Positions 23,505-32,178 of a DNA stretch of 64,000 bases are shown piece by piece. Below the pieces are notes generated by a model. It was not told the DNA's origin, did no database searches, and saw only the letters and a list, made by a program, of their open reading frames with translations. A program made the position numbers and the translations under genes. Within the stretch, counting starts at the first letter, position 1. Each line of letters starts with the position of its first letter. This DNA is from Roseburia hominis. GTDB lineage: Bacteria > Bacillota > Clostridia > Lachnospirales > Lachnospiraceae. Where the stretch lies: NCBI GenBank assembly GCA_021771815.1, contig JAETOE010000006.1:46196-110195 (forward strand). Reading direction: 5' to 3'.

Positions 23505-24869
23505 GTGAAAAATAAGCAGGAAGAAAAGCGGCAGAGTGCCGCAGAGAGGGTAGAAAATATAAAGGCATTTGTTCGAAATAAGAAGCAGCAGCTTCATGAG
23601 TTCCGAACAAAGCGGCACCAGAAAAAGTTTGAGAACGGGGAAGTAGACCTTCCTGTGTTTCGTGTCGGACCGAATAAAAAGGGCGTGATTGCTTTATGGG
23701 CGTTGATGGGGGCAAGTCTCGCATTCGGGGTATATAAGAATTTTACCGCGATCGACAAAGAGACGATATATGAGACAACGGTGGTAGAAGCAGAGGTGAC
23801 AGACACGAATGCGGTAGAAAGCTTTGTAGAGCGGTTCGCCTATCTGTATCACGCGTGGGGAAAAGGACAGAGCGACAGGAACAGCAGACAGGAAGCTCTT
23901 GGCGGCTATATGACAGAGGAATTAGTGAATGTCAATAATAACGCAGTCAATAGTGATTGCCCGACGGTAGCAGAGGTTGAAAACGTCCGTATCTGTGAAG
24001 TGACAGATTTAGAAAATGGAAATTTTGAAGTGCGCTATTCTGTTGTCCAGAAGCTTACAGAGACGATAGACGCGGAGAGCATGGCGTCTGTGGTGAAAAA
24101 AGAGCTTTCGGTTGTTGCGACATCGCAACAGACAGAGGGAACAGAGCCGGACAGTCTGGAAGATACAGGAGCCGGAGAGACAACCGGAAGTAATGAATCT
24201 GCCGGAGATGATGAAATTGTAAGAGCTGCTGATGATATCGTAGACGCGGGAACATTTGAGGGAACACAGACCGGGGAGACAGCGGAGGATATCGCCCCGG
24301 AGGACATGTCTACGGAAAATATGGAAGATATGACATCCGGGCAGGAAAGCGAAGTGCAGAAGGTGAGGACAGGAGAGCAGGCGGGAATATCCAGTGTTAC
24401 GACCATTGAGGGCGAAGATGGTACGACGACGATCACACGCCGGGAAAGTTTTTATATGGTGACTGTCCACATGGACGAGACGGGGTGTATGGTAATCACA
24501 AAGAATCCGACAGCCTGCGGCGTCTATGGAAAATCGGCATATTCACCGAAACAATACCAAAACGATAGCAGCATAGGCACAGAAATGACGACGGATATAC
24601 AGGACTTTTTGAATACATTCTTTAATCTCTATCCGACGGCAACAGAAAAAGAACTTGTGTATTATGCCGCGCCGGGAGTGATGGATGTTATCAATGCAGA
24701 TTTTGTATATGATGGTTTATCTGGTACAACAATCTATAAAGAAGACGGACAGATAAAAGCGCATGTCTATGTGAGGTATCTCGATCAGACGGCGAAGATG
24801 ACGCAGTTGTCAGAATATACCCTGACATTGGAAAAGGGCGATAATTGGAAAATCGTAAAAGCAGAGTAA
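23505..24869 (+). CDS. TcpC-like conjugation channel protein (Orf13/ConC) with acidic insertion
   Basis: 454 residues. Charged cytoplasmic N-terminus, one membrane helix (about 63-82, KGVIALWALMGASLAFGVY), then two extracellular NTF2-like domains (about 95-200 and 355-454; NDSSIGTEMTTDIQDFLNTF starts the second). Family members join these by a short linker; here about 100 acidic Glu/Thr/Gly/Asp residues follow VATSQQ, encoded by palindrome copy 4. It should form the outer face of the channel. It is the last gene before a terminator. Confidence 0.88.
   Translation: MKNKQEEKRQSAAERVENIKAFVRNKKQQLHEFRTKRHQKKFENGEVDLPVFRVGPNKKGVIALWALMGASLAFGVYKNFTAIDKETIYETTVVEAEVTDTNAVESFVERFAYLYHAWGKGQSDRNSRQEALGGYMTEELVNVNNNAVNSDCPTVAEVENVRICEVTDLENGNFEVRYSVVQKLTETIDAESMASVVKKELSVVATSQQTEGTEPDSLEDTGAGETTGSNESAGDDEIVRAADDIVDAGTFEGTQTGETAEDIAPEDMSTENMEDMTSGQESEVQKVRTGEQAGISSVTTIEGEDGTTTITRRESFYMVTVHMDETGCMVITKNPTACGVYGKSAYSPKQYQNDSSIGTEMTTDIQDFLNTFFNLYPTATEKELVYYAAPGVMDVINADFVYDGLSGTTIYKEDGQIKAHVYVRYLDQTAKMTQLSEYTLTLEKGDNWKIVKAE
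24113..24130. repeat. Palindrome copy 4 (in coding sequence)
   Basis: TGTTGCGA/TCGCAACA arms around CA (18 bp). Read as V-A-T-S-Q-Q in the tcpC-like gene, exactly at the start of its acidic insertion. Only the central two bases break perfect symmetry. Confidence 0.75.
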
Positions 24870-24875
24870 AAGTGA

Positions 24876-24927
24876 CAGGTAGACGGACTGTGTTCTTCTT
24901 TGGACGCAGACCGTTTGCCTGCTTTTA
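24876..24927 (+). terminator. Terminator of the transfer operon
   Basis: CAGG-ACGG-CTG (24876-24890) pairs with CAG-CCGT-CCTG (24907-24921) with small internal loops, followed by CTTTTATTT. It ends the conjugation operon. Confidence 0.7.
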
Positions 24928-24933
24928 TTTATG

Positions 24934-24942
24934 TGGTATAAT
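24934..24942 (+). promoter_or_regulatory. Extended -10 promoter element
   Basis: TGGTATAAT (TG at 24934-24935, TATAAT at 24937-24942) directly after the transfer-operon terminator. It makes the in-frame ATG at 24931 an unlikely start and supports 24964. Confidence 0.55.
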
Positions 24943-24963
24943 GAGAAAAGGGGTGTGAAGCAC

Positions 24964-25425
24964 ATGCGGAGTAAAGGGAAAAAGTTTAGAGATTATGTGA
25001 TGAGGTTTTCTTATCGGGAAAAACGGAAGAGGGAGCTTGAAAATTTTAGACGTGAAGTTCGATGGTTTAGAAGCATGGATAAGGATGAGTTGAATTTTGA
25101 ATATATAGAGTTAAAGGCAGAATATGAGCATAGGAAAAGTGTTTTGGCCTTGTTTGTAATCTCTATTTTATTATCAATCTTGATGAATGCATGGAGTAAG
25201 TTTTTCTCTTTTATGAGGTCTGCGTTGCAGTATGCAGCGGGAGACAGTAGTACAGAAGTTATGGCAGTAAGCTTTTGGATTGCAGCTTGCATAGTAATAT
25301 TTATAACAATAATACTCGTGTTTGTATTATTTACATTATCAAATGATATGAAGAAGTTGAGAAGAAGACTTATGATAATTCAAAGTGTAGTAGAAGAAAA
25401 AAAGGTGTTTACAGAAGATCACTAA
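24964..25425 (+). CDS. Two-span membrane protein of unknown function
   Basis: 153 residues from ATG 24964 (AAAAGGGGTGTGAAGCAC upstream). Basic, helical N-terminal 55 residues (REKRKRELENFRREVRWFRSM), then two membrane helices (about 62-80 and 100-125) and a charged C-terminal helix. AT-rich compared with the conjugation genes. Probably accessory cargo at the right side of the element. No family recognised. Confidence 0.6.
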   Translation: MRSKGKKFRDYVMRFSYREKRKRELENFRREVRWFRSMDKDELNFEYIELKAEYEHRKSVLALFVISILLSILMNAWSKFFSFMRSALQYAAGDSSTEVMAVSFWIAACIVIFITIILVFVLFTLSNDMKKLRRRLMIIQSVVEEKKVFTEDH

Positions 25426-25449
25426 CATACGCAGATAAAGGAAGTAAAG

Positions 25450-25851
25450 ATGGACTTGGAATATTATGTAGGAAAGCTATGGTATAAGATAATATATTTG
25501 ATTTTGGTAATTGTGTATTTGGTCAATTTGGATAAGTTGAATAACGAGTTGCTTACGCAAAATTTTGATTCAGCATTTGCACTACTGGCGTATAAAGATT
25601 ATGTAGCGATTAAGTTTTTTGCTATGGCGCTTGGATTGTTTGCAGTTGGCTGCTATTTCATATACCGGGAAGGTAGAGAATTGAAGAGTGGGTTAGAAAA
25701 TTTTAGAGAAATAATAATAGCTTTTTGTACAATTATTGTTGTGAGTGTTCTGCTTATACTTATAATTGTGTTTATTGATAATCCAATTTTGCAGGCAGTT
25801 TTGACAGCAGTTTTGGTGGTCGTTGGTGTTGCAGCGGCAGCAACGAGTTAG
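25450..25851 (+). CDS. Four-helix membrane protein of unknown function
   Basis: 133 residues with hydrophobic segments at about 13-27, 54-72, 88-110 and 113-130; few charged residues outside a KSGLEN loop. AT-rich like its neighbour, 24 bp downstream, and probably co-transcribed with it, ending at the strong terminator at 25867. Possibly a small holin- or immunity-like membrane protein; nothing in the sequence decides this. Confidence 0.6.
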   Translation: MDLEYYVGKLWYKIIYLILVIVYLVNLDKLNNELLTQNFDSAFALLAYKDYVAIKFFAMALGLFAVGCYFIYREGRELKSGLENFREIIIAFCTIIVVSVLLILIIVFIDNPILQAVLTAVLVVVGVAAAATS

Positions 25852-25866
25852 ATTTGGAGAAGGAAA

Positions 25867-25914
25867 AGAAGTCTTTTCTTCGGAGTAGTTCCGAGGAGAG
25901 GGCTTCTTTTTTTT
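25867..25914 (+). terminator. Strong intrinsic terminator
   Basis: AGAAGtCttttCTTCGGA pairs with TCCGAGGAgagGgCTTCT across a GTAGT loop, followed by eight T residues. Confidence 0.85.
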
Positions 25915-25936
25915 GTGTGTTTGATGTGTCTTAATA

Positions 25937-26030
25937 CTCATTGATATGTGGTAATATTAATGAGTGGTTAGTGGCGCGTTAGCAACAAGTGTCTGCAAAG
26001 CCGCTATTTATGCGGGTTAAATTTGTATCT
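25937..26030. other. Candidate right end / attachment region of the conjugative element
   Basis: Between the last AT-rich cargo gene and the chromosomal sulfatase gene lie ACTCATT/AATGAGT inverted repeats (25937-25967) and, further on, AACAAGTGTC followed by a CCGC/GCGG hairpin (about 26001-26019). This is where the change from element to chromosome is expected. No direct repeat partner or integrase is in the window, so the assignment is tentative. The rest of 25915-26151 shows only a possible promoter. Confidence 0.3.
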
Positions 26031-26151
26031 TTTAAGAAAACCTTAAGCATTGGGAAATTGACAAAATGGCAAGTAATGATAAAATTAACGTTGTTATGTA
26101 GAATTTGTGTAATGATTTGATAGATATGCGCGTTTTAAATGGAGATGGAAA

Positions 26152-28131
26152 GTGAAGGTAAGATTATATTTCGATAAGGGAAACGTCGGCAGGCTGGCGG
26201 TCGCGATGATTCTGGCTGCCGTTTTATTCTGGAAGATCGGTTTTTGGGTATTGGCGCTGCCTGCGTTCGGCGTATGTTATTTTTTTATCAAAAGCCTTGA
26301 AATTGAACTGCCGGAAAAATTTTCGTGGCTGTGGACGGCGCTGATGATCGTGTCTGGCAGTATTTTTACGGCGTATCATGTGCAGTATCTTCTGCTTGAC
26401 GCGGAGCTTCGTGCGAAGATTTCCCAGGAGAAAATGCTTTTGAATATCGTATGCTGCCTGGTGATATTTCTTGTCGTGCAGGTATGTACGAATAATGCGG
26501 GGCTTACCTGTCTGATTTCTCATATTTTCCTGATGATTGTCGCGGGAATCAATTATTTTGTCTATCTGTTCCGGGGCAATGAATTTATTTTCAGCGACTT
26601 AAAGTCGATTCAGACAGGACTTTCCGTGGCGGGGAATTATGAATTTGTCATGGATGACCGGGCGGGGTATGTGATCTTACTGTCCACGCTCTATGTGGCG
26701 TTCATGCGCAAGCTGCATGTGACGGTGGAAAAGCGGGTCTGGATGACGGCGGTCTGCGTCTCGCTCGCAATACTAAGCGGCGTTTACGTTGGCAGGAAGA
26801 CGGAGTATGTCGTGACGGAGACGTGGGAGCAGAAGGGAAGCTACCGCAATGGATATATTCTGAACTTTGTACTGAGCGTAAGGGATTGCTTTGTGAGCGA
26901 GCCGGAAGGCTATTCGGCGGAGGCGGTCGCGGCGTTGGAGGAGCGGTATAAGGGAGCGGCAGACTCCGGCAGTGGGGAAGGCGCAAAGCAGGAGGGAGAA
27001 AGTTATGCTGCGGATAAGGCACGCGGGGAAAAACCCACAATCATAGTGGTTATGAGTGAGTCTTACGCTGACCTAAGCGTTGTCGGCAATCTTGTGACGA
27101 ACATGGAAGTCACGCCGTTCTATGATTCGCTGACGGAGAACACGATACGCGGTTATGCGCTCTCATCGGTATTTGGTGCAAAGACGCCGAACTCTGAGTG
27201 GGAATTTATGACAGGAAATTCAATGGCGTTTCTTCCAAGCGGCTCTGTCGTCTATCAACAGTATATTTCCGACACGCCGACCTCGATCGTGTCGAATCTT
27301 AAGAATGAGGGTTACACCTGTGTGGCGATGCATCCATACTATGAGACAGGGTGGAGCCGGAATGCCGTTTACCCCGATATGGGATTTGACGAGATGCATT
27401 TTATTGACGACTTCGATCAGACGAAGCTGCTGCGGGAGTATATCACGGATCAGGAATTGTATGAGAGCATCGTAGAGCGTTACGAGAGCCGGGCGGCAAA
27501 TGAGGACTTATTCATTATGAGCATTTCCATGCAGAACCATGGCGGATATACGGAGAAGTACGATAATTTCGACGAGCAGGTTCGTGCGCTCGGAATCAAT
27601 TATCCCGACGTGAACCAGTATCTTTCCCTGATACATGAGAGCGATGCGTCGTTGGAATACCTGATTTCTTATTTTGAGAATGTGGACGATCCGGTGGAAA
27701 TCGTCTTTTTCGGAGATCATCAGCCGAGCCTGTCCCAGAGCTTCTATCCGTATCTGAACGGCAAGGGACTTTCCGGACTTACGGAGGATGAATTGGAAGC
27801 GCTCTATACCGTTCCTTTTTTCATCTGGACAAATTATGAGAGCGAAGAGGCAGAAGTGGAGATTACAAGTCTTGATTTTCTCTCTACGATCGCGTTAGAG
27901 CGCGCGGGTATTGAACTGCCTGCCTACAATCAGTTCCTTTCCGATATGATGGAGGTCGTTCCTGCGATAAATGCAAGAGGGTACTATTCGAAAACGGAAG
28001 GAAAATTCATTCACATCGAGGAGGCGCAGGGAGAGGAAGCAGAGTGGATTCGTGATTATGAAATTCTGCAGTACAATAATATGTTTGACCGAAAGGGGAA
28101 GAGCGAAGTGTTTTTCCCATATTTGAAATAG
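26152..28131 (+). CDS. LTA synthase family sulfatase (phosphoglycerol transferase-like)
   Basis: 659 residues from GTG 26152 (GGAGATGGAAA upstream). Five or six N-terminal membrane helices (to about residue 225) and an extracellular alkaline-phosphatase-fold domain (about 295-600): VVMSESYADLSV with the first metal ligand, AKTPNSEWEF with the expected Thr nucleophile, HPYYETGWSRN, and FFGDHQPSL with the C-terminal Asp/His ligands. Enzymes of this family move glycerol phosphate onto lipoteichoic acid or related polymers. The exact polymer in this organism is unknown. Confidence 0.88.
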   Translation: MKVRLYFDKGNVGRLAVAMILAAVLFWKIGFWVLALPAFGVCYFFIKSLEIELPEKFSWLWTALMIVSGSIFTAYHVQYLLLDAELRAKISQEKMLLNIVCCLVIFLVVQVCTNNAGLTCLISHIFLMIVAGINYFVYLFRGNEFIFSDLKSIQTGLSVAGNYEFVMDDRAGYVILLSTLYVAFMRKLHVTVEKRVWMTAVCVSLAILSGVYVGRKTEYVVTETWEQKGSYRNGYILNFVLSVRDCFVSEPEGYSAEAVAALEERYKGAADSGSGEGAKQEGESYAADKARGEKPTIIVVMSESYADLSVVGNLVTNMEVTPFYDSLTENTIRGYALSSVFGAKTPNSEWEFMTGNSMAFLPSGSVVYQQYISDTPTSIVSNLKNEGYTCVAMHPYYETGWSRNAVYPDMGFDEMHFIDDFDQTKLLREYITDQELYESIVERYESRAANEDLFIMSISMQNHGGYTEKYDNFDEQVRALGINYPDVNQYLSLIHESDASLEYLISYFENVDDPVEIVFFGDHQPSLSQSFYPYLNGKGLSGLTEDELEALYTVPFFIWTNYESEEAEVEITSLDFLSTIALERAGIELPAYNQFLSDMMEVVPAINARGYYSKTEGKFIHIEEAQGEEAEWIRDYEILQYNNMFDRKGKSEVFFPYLK

Positions 28132-28145
28132 AAAGAGGAAACACG

Positions 28146-28655
28146 ATGGCGGAGCAGAAAGCGTTTGTAGTAGATATTGACGATGCGGTGAGGCGGTATG
28201 CGGATATGGTATACCGTCTTGCCGTGCTTAATACGAGAAACAGGTATGAGGCGGAAGATGTGTTTCAGGAGGTTTTTTTGAAACTTTTCCGGCACAAAGA
28301 AGGTATTTGTAATGAGGAGCATCTTAAGGCATGGCTGATCCGCGTGACGGTGAATCAGTGCAAAAGTCTCGCGGTGACGGTCTGGAATAAGCGCCGCGTA
28401 TCGATGGAATCCGTGGCAGAACAGGGCGAAGAGATGCAGGCTGACGAAGGAGAATCGGAGGTATATGAGGCGGTGAAAAAACTGCCGCCCAAATATAGGG
28501 AAGTGATACACTTGTTTTATTACGAGGAACTTCAGATCAGAGAAATTGCGGCGGTTCTGGAACGGAATGAGGCAACAATTAAGACACAGCTTGCCAGGGG
28601 AAGGCAGATGCTTGAAAAAATGTTGAAAGGAGCGTTCGGGGATGGAAGAATATAA
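28146..28655 (+). CDS. ECF-type RNA polymerase sigma factor
   Basis: 169 residues. Region 2 at about 12-75 (YADMVYRLAVLNTRNRYEAEDVFQEVFLKLF) and region 4 at about 110-160 (LPPKYREVIHLFYYEELQIREIAAVL, TIKTQLARGRQ). It recruits RNA polymerase to a small regulon, normally under a membrane anti-sigma factor. The next gene overlaps by 14 bp and is a single-span membrane protein, fitting that role. Confidence 0.93.
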   Translation: MAEQKAFVVDIDDAVRRYADMVYRLAVLNTRNRYEAEDVFQEVFLKLFRHKEGICNEEHLKAWLIRVTVNQCKSLAVTVWNKRRVSMESVAEQGEEMQADEGESEVYEAVKKLPPKYREVIHLFYYEELQIREIAAVLERNEATIKTQLARGRQMLEKMLKGAFGDGRI

Positions 28656-29331
28656 GAAAAGCGTTGATGCGCAGCATGCGCCGGAAGCATTGATCACGAA
28701 GACATTGCAGAGAATCCATGAGGAAGAACGCGGCGCGGGAGTGCAGGCTGAGGTACGGCAGAGCACAAAGAATAAGGCGCAGCCGAAGAAATCGCGCCGC
28801 AGATATGCATGGATTGCAACAGCGGCAGGCATGGCGGCGGTGCTTGCGGTCGTGGTTGGCGTGTCGTCGTCAAATCGCGGGCTTACCTACAATATTGTAC
28901 AGGAAAGTCAGATTCGCGCGGAGGCTGAGATTTCGCTTATGCCGGAACGTGAAATGACGGCGGAAGAGTACGGCGCATATCTTGGCAGAGACTTGACGGA
29001 GCCTTTAAAGGGAGTCACCCTTAGTAAGGCAGATATTTCTGTGGCGTATGGGGAGGATGGAGAGACAATCTTAGAGGATGAGGGAACCTTCTATTATAAT
29101 ACGGGCAGCGGTCAGGTCATGGTGAAGATGTCAAAGACGACGGAGGTCGCGCCGGAGGAGCTGCTTTCGGGCGAGGCGACCGAGTGGCACGGGTTGACGG
29201 TCTATGCAGGGGAAAACGAGACGCAGGATAAACGGCTGGCGGCGCTGCAGCAGGGGGACGTCCGGTATTTTGTGATGAGTTACGGAATGTCGGAGAAGGA
29301 ATTTGAGACATTTTTAAAAAATTTTTTCTGA
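28642..29331 (+). CDS. Single-span membrane protein, probable anti-sigma factor
   Basis: 229 residues: cytoplasmic N-terminus (about 1-50, with a basic KKSRRR patch), one membrane helix (about 54-74, YAWIATAAGMAAVLAVVVGV), then an extracellular domain with a central beta pattern (GTFYYNTGSGQVMVKMSKTT). It overlaps the sigma gene by 14 bp. No zinc-finger (HxxxCxxC) motif, so it is not a classic ZAS anti-sigma. It resembles the sigma-linked membrane proteins common in Lachnospiraceae. Function from context. Confidence 0.7.
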   Translation: MEEYKKSVDAQHAPEALITKTLQRIHEEERGAGVQAEVRQSTKNKAQPKKSRRRYAWIATAAGMAAVLAVVVGVSSSNRGLTYNIVQESQIRAEAEISLMPEREMTAEEYGAYLGRDLTEPLKGVTLSKADISVAYGEDGETILEDEGTFYYNTGSGQVMVKMSKTTEVAPEELLSGEATEWHGLTVYAGENETQDKRLAALQQGDVRYFVMSYGMSEKEFETFLKNFF

Positions 29332-29415
29332 AATTGAAACCTTAAGAGTAAGAGAGCGGTATTGCTTGTGAAGTGACAAAAAACGCTTTAATTATTTTTG
29401 AGGAGACAGACAACG

Positions 29416-30246
29416 ATGAAAAACAGAAAATTTTTGACAGTAATGATGATGACGCTTATGGTATCTGCGGCAGCAGGCTGTGCGGAGGCGAATACAGCGG
29501 CAGAGCCGCAGGAACAGACCGCACAGGCGGGGGAGGACGTGGGCGGGAACACGCCGGAAGAGACGACCGGGGATTCGGATGCGGTGAAACCGGAGATGAG
29601 GCAGGAGGAAAAGGAAACAGAGGAAGCAGAGACAGAGGAACTAAAAGAGGCGGAAACAGAAGCGGAAACACCAGAAGACGGCAAGCCGGAAGGGGGAGGG
29701 ACATCCTTGGCAGACGGGGAACTGTCAGACGACTGGACGGATATGCAGTTCATGCTGGATGGAAAGCTATATGAGCTTCCGACCGCTTATCATGAATTGG
29801 AAGCGGACGGATGGAGCTTTGATCTGGCGGATTACGGTTATACGGATGGTTACGTTATGAATCCGGGGGATAAGACTTACAATACGATCGAACTTTCCAA
29901 TCCGGCTTACGATGAGAAATTGACCGTATGGGTCGGATTTATCAACACCGAAGATAAGACACAGGATATCTTAGACTGCGATATCTGGGCGTTCCAGATG
30001 GATACCTGCGTCGGTTCCAGACAGGTGGAAAATTATCCTGATATGGAGATTGCGAAGGGAATCGGTTTTGGCAGCACAAGAGAAGAGGTCGATGCGGCGT
30101 TTGGCGCATGCGAAGATATCTATGAGGCGGACTCCGGTATGAACTATGTCGTCTATAATTACAAGGTGAATTATGATAAATATCTGAAGCTGACGATCGA
30201 TGGGGAAAAGGGCGTTACGGCGATTGATATCAGCAGTTATGAATAA
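29416..30246 (+). CDS. Lipoprotein with acidic linker
   Basis: 276 residues from ATG 29416 (GAGGAGACAGACAACG upstream). Signal peptide with lipobox AAAGC (Cys about 20). Residues 22-100 are Glu/Thr/Ala-rich linker; about 110-276 form one extracellular domain (MQFMLDGKLYELPTAYHELEADGW, then IGFGSTREEVDAAFGACEDIYE, resembling SmpA/OmlA-like or BLIP-fold lipoproteins). It follows the sigma/anti-sigma pair and may be its target, but 84 bp separate them. Function unknown. Confidence 0.7.
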   Translation: MKNRKFLTVMMMTLMVSAAAGCAEANTAAEPQEQTAQAGEDVGGNTPEETTGDSDAVKPEMRQEEKETEEAETEELKEAETEAETPEDGKPEGGGTSLADGELSDDWTDMQFMLDGKLYELPTAYHELEADGWSFDLADYGYTDGYVMNPGDKTYNTIELSNPAYDEKLTVWVGFINTEDKTQDILDCDIWAFQMDTCVGSRQVENYPDMEIAKGIGFGSTREEVDAAFGACEDIYEADSGMNYVVYNYKVNYDKYLKLTIDGEKGVTAIDISSYE

Positions 30247-30311
30247 AGGGGAATGGAATTCAATTTGACGCAAGGAGAAGATAAGTATAGAATAGAAGAA
30301 AGAATAGGAGC

Positions 30312-30342
30312 TTGGCACGCACCCGTCCGGGATGCGTGCCAA
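30312..30342 (+). promoter_or_regulatory. Strong hairpin upstream of the aldo/keto reductase
   Basis: TTGGCACGCA (30312-30321) pairs with TGCGTGCCAA (30333-30342), extended by CCC/GGG around a GTCC loop with one bulged A. No T-run follows, so it is not an intrinsic terminator. It sits 24 bp before the reductase start and could bind a regulator or stabilise mRNA. Confidence 0.5.
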
Positions 30343-30366
30343 CTTGACGTACAGGAGGAAGAAAAT

Positions 30367-31395
30367 ATGGAGACGGTAACGCTTGGAAAGACCGGAATTA
30401 CAGTGAATAAGAACGGATTTGGCGCGCTTCCGATTCAGCGTATCAGTACAGAGGACGCGGTGGCGCTCGCGCGCAAAGCGTATGATGCGGGAATTACTTT
30501 TTTTGATACCGCGCGTTTTTACACGGACAGCGAGGAAAAGCTCGGAGAGGCGTTCGACGGGATGCGGGGGAAGGTCTATATTGCGACAAAGACGGCTGCG
30601 GCAAATGCAAAGGAGTTCTGGGAGCAGCTCGAAACGTCGCTTCATAATCTGCGGACGGACTACATAGATATCTATCAGTTCCACAATCCGTCCTTCTGTC
30701 CGAAGCCGGGAGACGGAAGCGGGTTGTACGAAGCTATGCTGGAAGCGAAAGCTCAGGGGAAGATTCGTCATATCGGAATCACGAATCACAGGCTGGCGGT
30801 CGCAGAGGAGGCGATCGCATCAGGACTGTATGAGACACTGCAGTTTCCGTTCTGCTATCTGGCAACGAAGCGCGATATCGCGCTTGTGGAAAAATGTAGG
30901 ACGGCAGGCATGGGATTTATCGCGATGAAAGCACTCTCGGGCGGTCTCATCACAAATTCGGCGGCGGCGTATGCATTTGAGGCGCAGTACGATAACGTGC
31001 TTCCGATCTGGGGCGTCCAGCGTGAAAGTGAACTGGATGAATTTATTTCTTACATTGATAATCCGCCTGTAATGACGGAGGAGTTAAAGGCGGTAATCGC
31101 GCACGATGTCACAGAGCTTGCCGGAGAGTTCTGCCGCGGATGCGGTTACTGTATGCCATGTCCGGCAGGCATTGAGATCAACAACTGCGCGCGCATGTCC
31201 TTAATGCTGCGCCGTGCGCCCTCGGATGCGCAGCTCACGCCGGAAATGCAGGAGAAGATGAAGAAGATTGAGGACTGTCTGCACTGCAACCAGTGTAAGA
31301 GTAAATGTCCGTATGGGCTGGATACGCCGGCGCTGCTTGCGAAGAATTATGAGGATTATAAGCGTGTGCTCGCGGGAGAGGTCAGCGTAAAATAG
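30367..31395 (+). CDS. Aldo/keto reductase with C-terminal 4Fe-4S domain
   Basis: 342 residues from ATG 30367 (AGGAGGAAGAAAAT upstream; earlier in-frame starts cross the hairpin). AKR barrel: GFGALPIQRI, catalytic Asp and Tyr in FFDTARFYTDSEEKL, Lys in ATKTAA, His in QFHNPS. C-terminal cluster motifs CRGCGYCMPCPAGI and CLHCNQCKSKCPYGL would bind two 4Fe-4S clusters. This fusion is common in anaerobes; the substrate is unknown. Confidence 0.9.
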   Translation: METVTLGKTGITVNKNGFGALPIQRISTEDAVALARKAYDAGITFFDTARFYTDSEEKLGEAFDGMRGKVYIATKTAAANAKEFWEQLETSLHNLRTDYIDIYQFHNPSFCPKPGDGSGLYEAMLEAKAQGKIRHIGITNHRLAVAEEAIASGLYETLQFPFCYLATKRDIALVEKCRTAGMGFIAMKALSGGLITNSAAAYAFEAQYDNVLPIWGVQRESELDEFISYIDNPPVMTEELKAVIAHDVTELAGEFCRGCGYCMPCPAGIEINNCARMSLMLRRAPSDAQLTPEMQEKMKKIEDCLHCNQCKSKCPYGLDTPALLAKNYEDYKRVLAGEVSVK

Positions 31396-31433
31396 ACCGA
31401 AGGAAGACGGACAGGAAGGGAATGTAATAGGAA

Positions 31434-32081
31434 ATGAAACGGTATGATACGGTAATCTTTGATCTGGATGGAACATTGTTGGACACATTGGAGGATCTTA
31501 CCGACGCGGTAAATTATGCGCTTCGCGAATCGAAAATGCCGGAGCGCACGATCGACGAGGTGCGCCGCTTTGTGGGGAACGGCGTGCAGCGTCTCATGGA
31601 GCTGGCAGTGCCGGACGGCGTTTCTGGTCCGGTATTTGAGGAAACGTTTGCAAAATTCAAGGAGTATTACGGCGTGCACTGCAACGATAAGACGAGGGCG
31701 TACGAGGGCGTTCTGCCTCTTCTGCGGGAACTTAAAGAAGAGGGCTATGCGCTTGCAATCGTCTCTAACAAGCTGGATTCGGCGGTCAAGGAGCTTTCGG
31801 AAATTTACTTTGAGGGAATTGTGACGACTGCCATCGGAGAAAAGGCAGGCGTCGCGAAGAAGCCCGCGCCCGATACCGTATATGAGGCGCTTCGGGTGCT
31901 CGGAATGCCAAAAGAGCGCGCAGTCTATGTCGGAGATTCTGAGGTCGACGTCATGACGGCAAAGAATGCGGGACTTCCCTGTATTTCTGTGTTGTGGGGA
32001 TTTCGGGATGATGCGTTTTTGCGGGAGCACGGTGCGGTCTGTTTTGCGGGGACGCCTGCGGAAGTCAGAAATTTCCTGTAG
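31434..32081 (+). CDS. HAD hydrolase, phosphoglycolate phosphatase-like
   Basis: 215 residues with the four HAD motifs: DLDGTLLDT (nucleophile Asp 10), VSNK (Ser/Thr motif), KPAPDTV with Lys, and YVGDSEVDV. The cap is the small helical type (about 16-85). Typical of Gph/PgmB-like phosphatases. It starts 38 bp after the reductase gene and is probably co-transcribed. Substrate specificity cannot be read from the sequence. Confidence 0.88.
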   Translation: MKRYDTVIFDLDGTLLDTLEDLTDAVNYALRESKMPERTIDEVRRFVGNGVQRLMELAVPDGVSGPVFEETFAKFKEYYGVHCNDKTRAYEGVLPLLRELKEEGYALAIVSNKLDSAVKELSEIYFEGIVTTAIGEKAGVAKKPAPDTVYEALRVLGMPKERAVYVGDSEVDVMTAKNAGLPCISVLWGFRDDAFLREHGAVCFAGTPAEVRNFL

Positions 32082-32178
32082 AGGACGCTGACTATTGTGC
32101 AATAGTTGTGCGTGTAGTATAATAAATAAAAAACAAATGTAAAAAAGTTGTGCAACGCTACAGAAAGAAGGGGTACAA

